DNA from: Alphaproteobacteria bacterium
Lineage (GTDB): Bacteria; Pseudomonadota; Alphaproteobacteria; Caulobacterales; Maricaulaceae
Length of the DNA: 6,560 nt
Assembly (NCBI GenBank): GCA_030428405.1
Contig: JAUIEH010000164.1
Span: forward strand, 1 to 6,560
Reading direction: 5' to 3'
A program made the position numbers and the translations under genes. Numbering within the stretch: position 1 is the stretch's first letter; every line of letters starts with the position of its first letter. This document shows, in pieces, positions 1 to 5,425 of this stretch. The notes below the pieces were generated by a model. The model did not search any database, was not told the origin of the DNA, and worked only from the letters and a program-made list of their open reading frames with translations.

Positions 1-256
1 TGCGGCGCAGGGGCTGCGGCGCGGGCAGGCCGTCATTCGCCCAATGCGCCAGCAATGCGAGCTGGCGGGCGACATCTTCGGCGCGGGTGCGTTTCTCGAA
101 CAGGGTCAGGACGAAATCGCGCGCGCCCAGCCTGATCTTGTAGTTCGTATTTTCAACGCCTTCCGTAATCGGCTGAATATCGCCGAGCGCGCCCGCCTGA
201 TAGTCGGCGACGAAGTCGGCGGCGTCGTCAAACGAAACCGGCGTGAAGACCGCCAT
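1..256 (-). CDS. thrB: Homoserine kinase ThrB, N-terminal 85 residues (runs off window)
   Basis: This enzyme phosphorylates homoserine to O-phosphohomoserine with ATP, the step before threonine synthase, in the cytoplasm. The reading frame begins MAVFTPVSFDDAADF and contains EGVENTNYKI (residues 33-42) and FVLTLFEKR (48-56). This is the characteristic start of the aminoglycoside-phosphotransferase-fold homoserine kinase of proteobacteria, where the family reads EGVENxN...LTLxEKR. The family is about 320 residues, so roughly three quarters of the gene lies beyond the window edge, including the catalytic loop, and activity cannot be judged. The start is set by a GGGGAG ribosome-binding site 8 nt upstream (270-265). 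The gene follows thrA by 30 bp on the same strand, so the two are very likely co-transcribed and consecutive in the pathway: ThrA makes homoserine and ThrB uses it. The GHMP-type homoserine kinase is excluded by sequence style. Confidence 0.94.
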   Translation of the reverse strand, partial: MAVFTPVSFDDAADFVADYQAGALGDIQPITEGVENTNYKIRLGARDFVLTLFEKRTRAEDVARQLALLAHWANDGLPAPQPLRR

Positions 257-286
257 GCGCAAAACTCCCCGAACATTTGGGGTGTT
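257..286 (-). other. thrA-thrB gap with small hairpin over the thrB ribosome-binding site
   Basis: The 30-bp gap contains CCCC (282-279 on the minus strand), an 8-nt loop, then GGGG (270-267), followed by AGTTTT. The GGGG arm is also the core of the thrB Shine-Dalgarno sequence GGGGAG. A 4-bp stem is weak. It could slightly mask ribosome entry so that thrB depends on ribosomes arriving from thrA, or it could mean nothing. It is too short to be called a terminator. Confidence 0.3.
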
Positions 287-2098
287 CTACGCGCCTTCAC
301 CCTTAGCGCGCCAGTCGACGAGGTCGGCGAACACGCTCTCCGCCGTCGGCGTGCGGCCGGCGCCGCGTCCGCGCGCTGAGAATTCGGCGCCGTCCACGCA
401 CACTGCGCGCAGAGCGTTGCGTTCGCCTTCAAGCCCGGCGAAGAACGGATCGCCATCCATGCGGCGGAACGCGACATCGATCTGCACGCGGCCGTCAACG
501 CCGGGCGCCACGGTTGAGAGCTGGCGCCAGCGCCCCGGCGTCTCGCTAATTCGCGCAAGCACGTCGTCGTCAAGCGCTTCACTATGCACGTCGCAGTCGT
601 CAGGCGATGCGCCATAGGCCTCGCTCGCGAGAATGAGCGCTTTGGCGACCGCGTCGCGGCCGTCGACATCCGCGCTCGGATCTTCTTCCGCAAAGCCGGC
701 GCGCTGGGCGTCGGCGAGCGCATCCTCATAGCTTTCACCGGCGCCGAGGCGGTCGAGCAGATAATTCACAGTGCCATTGAGCACCGCTTCAACGCCTGCG
801 AGCGTGCCGTGGTCGCGCGCATTGCGCACCGTTTCGACCATGGGCGCGCCGCCGCCGACGGCGGCGGAGTATGCCAGCGAAACGCCGGATCGCTCAAAGC
901 GCTCGGCCTGGCGCGCGGCGTCGTTGAGCAGGGCCTGCTTGTTCGCGCTGACCACGCTGACGCCGCGTTCGAGCGCTTCGGAGATGAGCGCTTCGCCAAG
1001 CTCGCCGCTGGACAACACGTCGACGACAATATCGGGGCCGGCGTCGAAAAGCGCGTTCAGGTCTTGTACGAACAAAGCGGGGTCAGGCTGCGGGTCGCGC
1101 GGTTTGGAAGGGTCGCGGGCCAGTACCGCGCAGACCTCGAAATCATCTCCTGCGCGCTGCAGCCGGGCGAGCACGCCGCCGCCGACTACGCCGCAACCGG
1201 CGAGGGCCACGCGCGGCGAATCCGCCTTCGGCGCCTTCACCGCGCCGCCGCCTTTCGCATCGATGCGCGTGGCGTCCTGGGCGTTGAGACAGGAGACTTC
1301 GATGGCGACGCCAAGGCGCTCGGCATGGTCGATGGCCTGGGGCTGGACCAGCTTGCCGGCGACTTCGCGCGCGCGGTCATAAGAAAGCGCGTCGAAGCGC
1401 AACGCGGCGCCGCCGGCCTTGGCCGGGTCGCGGTCATATACACCGTCCACGTCCTTTACGAGGCGCACGCAGCCCGCTTCAAGCTCGCCGCCTAAAAACA
1501 CTGCAGACAGATCCGAGCCGCCACGACCGAGCAGGACCGGCCGGCCGCGCGCATCCACCGCGACATAGCCCGGCGCGATGACAACGTCGTGGTTTTCAAG
1601 CGCTGAATTGACGGCGTTGTGGTCAAGGCCGACCGGCTTGGCGGACTGGGCGGGGCCTTCGCCGACAAGGCCGAGTTCGCGCGGTCCCATGACGCAGGGC
1701 TCGAGGCCTGCACGGTCGCACGCAATGGCGAGAAGGGCGGCGGAGCGTTCCTCACCCTGAGCGACAAGGCGCGGCAGTTGCGCACAATCGGTATCCGAGC
1801 CGAGGCGGCGGGCCATATCGAACAGGCGGTCGGTTTCTCCGTGCAAGGCGGAAACGACCGCAAGGACACGGCGCCCAGCGCGCCGCCAGCGATATATCTC
1901 GCTGACGACGCGCGGCAGGTCCGCCTCGTCGCGCAGGACCGAGCTGCCGAATTTTAGAACGACAAGCTCGTTGCTTGGGCCGGGCGCGACGCGCGCATCG
2001 TCGGATCTGACGACATGAAGGGCGTCGCGCGCGGGCGCGGCAGGGAGGAGGCGGGCGCCGGGGAGATCGGCGGAAGGCTGGGCTTCAAGGGCGTTCAT
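287..2098 (-). CDS. thrA: Bifunctional aspartokinase-homoserine dehydrogenase lacking ACT domains
   Basis: This 603-residue fusion carries out the first and third steps of the aspartate pathway: aspartate to aspartyl phosphate, and aspartate semialdehyde to homoserine. The kinase half (about 45-271) has KFGSSVL (49-55), GEERSA (115-120), LGRGGSD (190-196) and KDVDGVYDRDP (215-225). The dehydrogenase half (about 295-600) has a nucleotide-binding GCGVVGGG (301-308), SANKQAL (384-390), AVGGGAP (413-419), NGTVNYLL (441-448), and a catalytic block with Glu471, Asp477, Asp482 and Lys486, matching the spacing of the yeast enzyme's Glu208, Asp214, Asp219 and Lys223. Only about 25 residues of linker separate the halves. 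E. coli ThrA is about 820 residues, with two ACT domains there, and no ACT domain follows the dehydrogenase here either. The ATG at 2098 is chosen because GGAG lies 6 nt upstream and the next in-frame starts lie upstream of the terminator. A 44-residue N-terminal extension is of unknown role. Confidence 0.95.
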   Translation of the reverse strand: MNALEAQPSADLPGARLLPAAPARDALHVVRSDDARVAPGPSNELVVLKFGSSVLRDEADLPRVVSEIYRWRRAGRRVLAVVSALHGETDRLFDMARRLGSDTDCAQLPRLVAQGEERSAALLAIACDRAGLEPCVMGPRELGLVGEGPAQSAKPVGLDHNAVNSALENHDVVIAPGYVAVDARGRPVLLGRGGSDLSAVFLGGELEAGCVRLVKDVDGVYDRDPAKAGGAALRFDALSYDRAREVAGKLVQPQAIDHAERLGVAIEVSCLNAQDATRIDAKGGGAVKAPKADSPRVALAGCGVVGGGVLARLQRAGDDFEVCAVLARDPSKPRDPQPDPALFVQDLNALFDAGPDIVVDVLSSGELGEALISEALERGVSVVSANKQALLNDAARQAERFERSGVSLAYSAAVGGGAPMVETVRNARDHGTLAGVEAVLNGTVNYLLDRLGAGESYEDALADAQRAGFAEEDPSADVDGRDAVAKALILASEAYGASPDDCDVHSEALDDDVLARISETPGRWRQLSTVAPGVDGRVQIDVAFRRMDGDPFFAGLEGERNALRAVCVDGAEFSARGRGAGRTPTAESVFADLVDWRAKGEGA

Positions 2099-2104
2099 GC
2101 TGGG

Positions 2105-2108
2105 CTCC
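2105..2108 (-). promoter_or_regulatory. thrA ribosome-binding site abutting the attenuator T-tract
   Basis: GGAG lies 6 nt upstream of the ATG at 2098 and begins on the base directly after the terminator's T-run. This fixes the thrA start. It also means transcripts stopped at the terminator lack the ribosome-binding site altogether. Confidence 0.8.
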
Positions 2109-2144
2109 AAAAACAAAAAACCCCGCTCGGAGTTCCGGGCGAGG
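2109..2144 (-). terminator. Intrinsic terminator (attenuator) in the thrA leader
   Basis: Read on the minus strand, arm CCTCGCCCGG (2144-2135), loop AACT (2134-2131) and arm CCGAGCGGGG (2130-2121) form six outer pairs including one G-U, a C-A mismatch and three inner pairs. TTTTTT, G and TTTTT follow (2120-2109). A GC-rich stem with an immediate U-run is a textbook Rho-independent terminator. It sits between a leader ORF and the thrA ribosome-binding site rather than after a gene, so its likely role is conditional termination. Its 5' arm can alternatively pair with 2198-2184, which would prevent it from forming. Confidence 0.88.
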
Positions 2145-2204
2145 AGTGCGTGTCCTGATCTGTCGTGATGACGCGCTACATAATCCCCGTCCGGCAACCG
2201 CCGG
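2132..2204 (-). ncRNA. Mutually exclusive leader RNA foldings: protector and antiterminator
   Basis: Segment 1 is CCGGC (2204-2200), segment 2 is GTTGCCGGACGGGGA (2198-2184) and segment 3 is TCCTCGCCCGGAAC (2145-2132). Segments 1 and 2 form a CCGGC-GGTT-GCCGG hairpin. Segments 2 and 3 can form 13 pairs, including one G-U, with one bulged G and one A-C mismatch. That helix absorbs the 5' arm and part of the loop of the terminator. The layout is the classic three-way choice of ribosome-mediated attenuation. Ribosomes stalled on the Thr/Ile codons just upstream would cover segment 1 and favour 2:3, giving read-through. Ribosomes reaching the stop codon at 2178-2176 would sit close to or over segment 2 and let the terminator form. 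Pairings were found by eye, and energies were not computed. Confidence 0.75.
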
Positions 2205-2298
2205 CGATAATAATCGTCATCATTGTTGTCATGGACGACGCGCGTGCGCCCGCCGGAGCGGGAGCGAGAAGGTCGGCGCTGTTCAAAGCCAGGCGCAT
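2176..2298 (-). CDS. thrL: Leader peptide of the thr operon (40 residues, Thr/Ile/Met-rich end)
   Basis: A short ORF ending in TAG encodes 40 residues. Its last 18 are MTTMMTIIIAGGCRTGIM, with four Thr, four Ile and four Met. The codon run ACA ACA ATG ATG ACG ATT ATT ATC (2229-2206) lies directly before the protector hairpin. AGAGGA (2309-2304) sits 5 nt before the ATG at 2298, which is why that start is preferred. The internal ATG at 2232 has no ribosome-binding site, and a further in-frame ATG at 2337 has only a poor one. The peptide is probably not functional itself: its translation reports the supply of charged Thr-, Ile- and perhaps Met-tRNA, as E. coli ThrL does for thrABC. It resembles ThrL in role and composition, not by direct homology. 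Regulation by these residues suits the downstream thrA-thrB genes. Confidence 0.8.
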   Translation of the reverse strand: MRLALNSADLLAPAPAGARASSMTTMMTIIIAGGCRTGIM

Positions 2299-2303
2299 GT
2301 TCG

Positions 2304-2329
2304 TCCTCTGGGGGCCTCTCACATGAGGC
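2304..2329 (-). other. Hairpin and ribosome-binding site at the front of the leader
   Basis: GCCTC (2329-2325), a 6-nt loop and GAGGC (2318-2314) make a perfect 5-bp stem just upstream of the leader ribosome-binding site AGAGGA (2309-2304). The CCTC arm could instead pair with the GAGG of that site. If the transcript includes this stretch, the hairpin might affect entry of ribosomes onto the leader ORF. Only short complementarity supports it. Confidence 0.35.
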
Positions 2330-2337
2330 ACATTCAT

Positions 2338-2366
2338 CGATAAGCCTGCTGACAAGCTAATTGCAA
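2338..2366 (-). promoter_or_regulatory. Candidate promoter for the thr operon (weak)
   Basis: On the minus strand TTGCAA (2366-2361) is followed 17 bp later by TTATCG (2343-2338). A-tract/T-tract DNA (2379-2370) lies just upstream, in the position of an UP element. Transcription would start near 2331, leaving a 5' end of about 33 nt before the leader ATG at 2298. The -10 match is poor. TTGTCA (2355-2350) is a better -35 but has no credible -10 at normal spacing. The need for a promoter here is inferred from the attenuator and the 294-bp gap, not proved by these boxes. Confidence 0.28.
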
Positions 2367-2367
2367 G

Positions 2368-2381
2368 GGAAAAATTTTTCC
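2368..2381. repeat. AT-rich perfect palindrome GGAAAAATTTTTCC
   Basis: This 14-bp perfect dyad stands out in GC-rich surroundings, 12 bp past the leuB stop and upstream of the candidate thr promoter. With one inserted base it extends to AAGG...CCCTT. It may be a regulator-binding site, an UP-like promoter element, or a poor terminator for leuB: the stem would be A/T-rich and no T-run follows it in either direction. The sequence alone does not decide. Confidence 0.45.
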
Positions 2382-2392
2382 TTAAAGGGCCT

Positions 2393-3460
2393 TCAACCGG
2401 AGACTGTTGCTTTTTCGTCGATATTTGCCCGTATGGCGTCAGCGACCTCGCCGGTGCGCGCCTGGCCGCCGAGCTCGGCGGTCAAAACGCCGTCATTCAA
2501 GGTTTTTTCGACCCCGCGCTCGATGGCGTCTGCGGCCTCCGGCGCATGCAGCGCATAGCGCAGCATCAGGGCCGCCGACAAAATCATGCCGACCGGGTTT
2601 GCTTTGCCCGTTCCCGCGATATCAGGCGCAGAGCCGTGGATCGGCTCGAACACGCCGCCTGAACCATCGCCGACCGACGCGGACGGAGCGAGGCCGAGCG
2701 AGCCAAGGAGGACGCTCGCTTCATCCGTCAGGATGTCGCCGAACAAATTCTCGGTCACGACGACGTCGAAGCGGCGCGGGTCCGAAATGAGGTGCATGGC
2801 TGCGGCGTCGACGAGCACGGACTCGAATTCGATGTCGGGATTGGCGGCGGCGGCTTCTTCAACGACTTCGCGCCAGAGCCGGCTTGTATCGAGCACATTG
2901 GCCTTGTCGACGGAGGTCACGCGCTTGCGTCGCCCGCGCGCATAATCCACTGCGCGCGCGACCACGCGCTCGATTTCGGTACGTGAATAAGCACAGGTGT
3001 CGAATGCTGAGTCCGCATCGCGGCCCTTTTCGCCGAAATAGAGCCCGCCCGTCAGTTCACGCACGAACAAGATGTCGACGCCCGCGAGCCGTTCCGCCTT
3101 GACGGGGGCCGCCGCACTCGTGCGCGGATGCGGCTTGATGGGGCGCAGATTGGCCCACACACCCAGCGCCTTGCGCATATCCAGAAGGCCGCGCTCGGGT
3201 CTCTTGTCGCCTGCGCCTTTGTCCCATTTGGGTCCGCCGATCGCGCCGAGCAGCACAGCGTCGGCTTCGCTGACGGCGTTGCGCGTCTCATCCGGGAAGG
3301 GCGAGCCCGCTGCATCAATCGCTGCGCCTCCGAAGACATGTTCCTCGACGGCGATGTCGAGCGCGAAGATGTCGGCTGTGTGCCTCAGCACCGTGAGCGC
3401 AGCGGCGCCGACTTCAGGCCCGACGCCGTCGCCAGGCAGATAGACGATGCGGGCGGTCAT
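2393..3460 (-). CDS. leuB: 3-isopropylmalate dehydrogenase LeuB
   Basis: This 355-residue enzyme oxidises and decarboxylates 3-isopropylmalate to 2-ketoisocaproate with NAD+ and a divalent metal. It is cytoplasmic, normally a homodimer, and of the usual length for the family. LPGDGVGPEV (8-17) is the N-terminal motif. RELTGGLYFG (134-143), Lys186 in VDKANVL, Asp218 in VDAAAMHL, and Asp242 and Asp246 in NLFGDILTDEAS supply the substrate and metal site. EPIHGSAPDIAGTGKANPVG (272-291) is the NAD-binding segment. No expected residue is missing. The ATG overlaps the leuD stop as ATGA, with only a modest AAGG 7 nt upstream, so translation is probably coupled to leuD. It is the last gene of the leucine cluster. 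Confidence 0.97.
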   Translation of the reverse strand: MTARIVYLPGDGVGPEVGAAALTVLRHTADIFALDIAVEEHVFGGAAIDAAGSPFPDETRNAVSEADAVLLGAIGGPKWDKGAGDKRPERGLLDMRKALGVWANLRPIKPHPRTSAAAPVKAERLAGVDILFVRELTGGLYFGEKGRDADSAFDTCAYSRTEIERVVARAVDYARGRRKRVTSVDKANVLDTSRLWREVVEEAAAANPDIEFESVLVDAAAMHLISDPRRFDVVVTENLFGDILTDEASVLLGSLGLAPSASVGDGSGGVFEPIHGSAPDIAGTGKANPVGMILSAALMLRYALHAPEAADAIERGVEKTLNDGVLTAELGGQARTGEVADAIRANIDEKATVSG

Positions 3461-4020
3461 GCGCGCGCCTTTTCAAATGCTTCGATGTCGGAAATTCGAG
3501 AGGTCAAAAAGCCCATAGCGTCGACACCATCAAGGAGACAGCGACGCGCGAACGGGTCGATATCGAACTGCGCTTCCTGACCGGCGGCTTTAATTGTCTG
3601 GCTTTCCAGATCAATTTCGATCTGCGCGTCCGGCTGCGCTGCAATCGCATCGTAGACGGAAGGTACGATTTCGACCGCGAGCAGGCCGTTCTTCAGCGCA
3701 TTGGCGCGGAAAATGTCGGCGAGCAGCGGGCTCAGCACGGCGCGGAAGCCAAAGTCAGAGATCGCCCAGGCGGCATGCTCGCGCGAGGAGCCGCAGCCGA
3801 AATTTTCCGCCGCAACCAGAATCTTGCTTTGAGCCGCGAGTGCGGGAGTGAACGCGCCGTCTTCGCCGCGCCAGTCATTGAACAACAACTCGCCCATGCC
3901 GTCGCGACTGGTCGTCGTCAAAAAGCGCGCGGGGATGATTTGGTCCGTATCGATATTAGGCGCATCGAGCACGTAGGGCGTCGAGACGATGGTCGAGATC
4001 GGTTCGAGCTTATGCGGCAT
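3457..4020 (-). CDS. leuD: 3-isopropylmalate dehydratase small subunit LeuD
   Basis: This is the 187-residue swivelling-domain subunit that pairs with LeuC to isomerise 2-isopropylmalate to 3-isopropylmalate. NIDTDQIIPARFL (22-34) and GCGSSREHAAW (75-85) are the two signature segments of bacterial LeuD, and the length fits the bacterial form of around 190-200 residues. The start at 4020 (MPHKLEP) is preferred over an in-frame ATG at 4035 because a strong GGAGGG (4031-4026) lies 5 nt before it, and that site would fall inside the longer version. It overlaps the end of leuC by 11 nt and shares an ATGA junction with leuB, which points to coupled, balanced synthesis of the two isomerase subunits. 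Confidence 0.96.
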   Translation of the reverse strand: MPHKLEPISTIVSTPYVLDAPNIDTDQIIPARFLTTTSRDGMGELLFNDWRGEDGAFTPALAAQSKILVAAENFGCGSSREHAAWAISDFGFRAVLSPLLADIFRANALKNGLLAVEIVPSVYDAIAAQPDAQIEIDLESQTIKAAGQEAQFDIDPFARRCLLDGVDAMGFLTSRISDIEAFEKARA

Positions 4021-5425
4021 CGGAGCCCTCCGCATAAATGCGTGGGTCAGCGATTGCGCCCGCGACCGCGCTTGCCGCCGCGGTCATCGGGCTTGCAAGC
4101 ACCGTGCGCACGCCGGGACCCTGACGGCCTTTGAAATTCCGGTTGGACGTCGAAACGACCAACTCGCCAGGCTGTCCGCCATCGCCGTTCATGGCGAGGC
4201 ACATTGAGCATCCCGGCTCGCGCCATTGCGCGCCGGCTGCGAGGAATATTTCATGCAGGCCGAGCGCCTCGGCTTCGCGCTTGACTTGCTCCGAGCCCGG
4301 AACGACGAGCATGCGCACGCCGTCGGCTACGCGCCGGCCACGCAGGACGCGCGCGGCGTCCATCAGGTCGGACAGGCGGCCGTTCGTGCAACTGCCCACG
4401 AACACCGCGTTGACCGGCGTGCCGGCGGCGGGCTTGCCGGGGGCAAGCTGCATATAATCGAGCGCATCGCGCGCCGCTGCGTTGGCGGGCGGGGGCACGG
4501 CGGCGTCAATGCCGGCGCCCATGGCCGGGTCGCTGCCCCAGGTGATGCGCGGGCTGAGCCTGCCGGCGTCGAACGATATGGTCTTGTCGAAAGACGCCTC
4601 GTCGTCTGACCTAAGCGTGCGCCAGTCTTCGCGCGCGCGTTCGAACGCTTCGCCCTGCGGGGCGCGCGGACGTTTGGCCAGCCAGTCAAAAGTGACGTCG
4701 TCGGGCGCGATCAGGCCCGCGCGCGCGCCGGCCTCGATCGACATATTGCAGACGGTCATGCGCCCTTCCATCGACAGAGCGCGCACGGCCTCGCCGCGAT
4801 ATTCGATGACGCAGCCCGAACCGCCGCCGACGCCGATTTCCGCGATCAGGCCAAGGATCAGGTCCTTCGCCGTGACGCCTGGCTGCAGCAGTCCTTCAAT
4901 CTCCACCGCCATGGTTTTGGAGCGACGCTGCAACAGGCATTGCGTCGCGAGCACATGTCCGACCTCGGAGGTTCCGATGCCGAAGGCGAGCGCGCCGAAC
5001 GCGCCATGCGTGGCGGTGTGGCTGTCGCCGCAGACAATCGTCGAGCCGGGCAGTGTGAGGCCAAGCTCGGGCCCCATGACATGCACCACGCCGCGATGGT
5101 CCGAGCCCCAGCCGAACAACTCGATGCCGTGCCGGGCGCAATTTGCTTCAAGCGTCTCGACCTGATTGCGCGCAGCATCCGTTGCATACGGATAAGAACC
5201 GTCCGCGCGGCGCGGCAGGGTCGGCGTCGAGTGGTCGCAGGTCGCCGTCGTCAGGTCGGGCCGGTGCACGCTCAAACCGCGCGCTTCGAGTTCGGCGAAG
5301 GCCTGCGGCGTCGTCACTTCATGGATGAGATGGCGGTCAATATAGAGAACGGCGGGATGTTCCGCCGTCTCCTCGATCACCGTGTGACGCGACCAGATTT
5401 TCTCATACAGCGTAGTAGACGCCAT
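4010..5425 (-). CDS. leuC: 3-isopropylmalate dehydratase large subunit LeuC
   Basis: This 471-residue aconitase-family subunit carries the [4Fe-4S] cluster and acts with LeuD in the second step of leucine synthesis. The cluster ligands are Cys346 (GSCTNGR) and Cys406/Cys409 (GCSMC), almost the same positions as in E. coli LeuC. Also present are CDHSTPT (63-69), GDSHTATHGAFG (133-144) with GIGTSEVGHVLATQ (149-162), and SNRNFKGRQG (427-436). The length is normal and nothing is missing. The ATG at 5425 is preceded by GGGGGAG a few nt upstream. The start lies inside the 3' end of ilvE (23-nt overlap), so ribosomes finishing ilvE probably reinitiate here. Confidence 0.97.
   Translation of the reverse strand: MASTTLYEKIWSRHTVIEETAEHPAVLYIDRHLIHEVTTPQAFAELEARGLSVHRPDLTTATCDHSTPTLPRRADGSYPYATDAARNQVETLEANCARHGIELFGWGSDHRGVVHVMGPELGLTLPGSTIVCGDSHTATHGAFGALAFGIGTSEVGHVLATQCLLQRRSKTMAVEIEGLLQPGVTAKDLILGLIAEIGVGGGSGCVIEYRGEAVRALSMEGRMTVCNMSIEAGARAGLIAPDDVTFDWLAKRPRAPQGEAFERAREDWRTLRSDDEASFDKTISFDAGRLSPRITWGSDPAMGAGIDAAVPPPANAAARDALDYMQLAPGKPAAGTPVNAVFVGSCTNGRLSDLMDAARVLRGRRVADGVRMLVVPGSEQVKREAEALGLHEIFLAAGAQWREPGCSMCLAMNGDGGQPGELVVSTSNRNFKGRQGPGVRTVLASPMTAAASAVAGAIADPRIYAEGSDAA

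Noticed and set aside
106..738. A 210-residue minus-strand ORF across the thrA-thrB junction
   Set aside because: It overlaps thrA and thrB in another frame, is Ala/Arg/Ser-rich low-complexity in style, and matches no family I recognise. It is a shadow of GC-rich coding.
584..1495. A 303-residue plus-strand ORF opposite thrA
   Set aside because: It is antisense to a clear enzyme, its translation mirrors GC-rich codon bias, and it has no recognisable motifs.
287..2197. A longer 636-residue version of ThrA starting at a TTG at 2197
   Set aside because: The extra 33 residues would be encoded by the antiterminator and terminator with its T-run, and no good ribosome-binding site precedes it. The ATG at 2098 has GGAG at proper spacing.
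2099..2392. A SAM or other metabolite riboswitch in the leuB-thrA gap
   Set aside because: I see no known aptamer core. The translated leader with control codons and competing hairpins explains the terminator better.
3457..4035. LeuD starting at the ATG at 4035
   Set aside because: The strong GGAGGG site lies inside that extension and is correctly spaced for the ATG at 4020.
4482..5165. A 227-residue plus-strand ORF opposite leuC
   Set aside because: It is fully antisense to leuC, whose motifs are intact throughout, and has no family features of its own.
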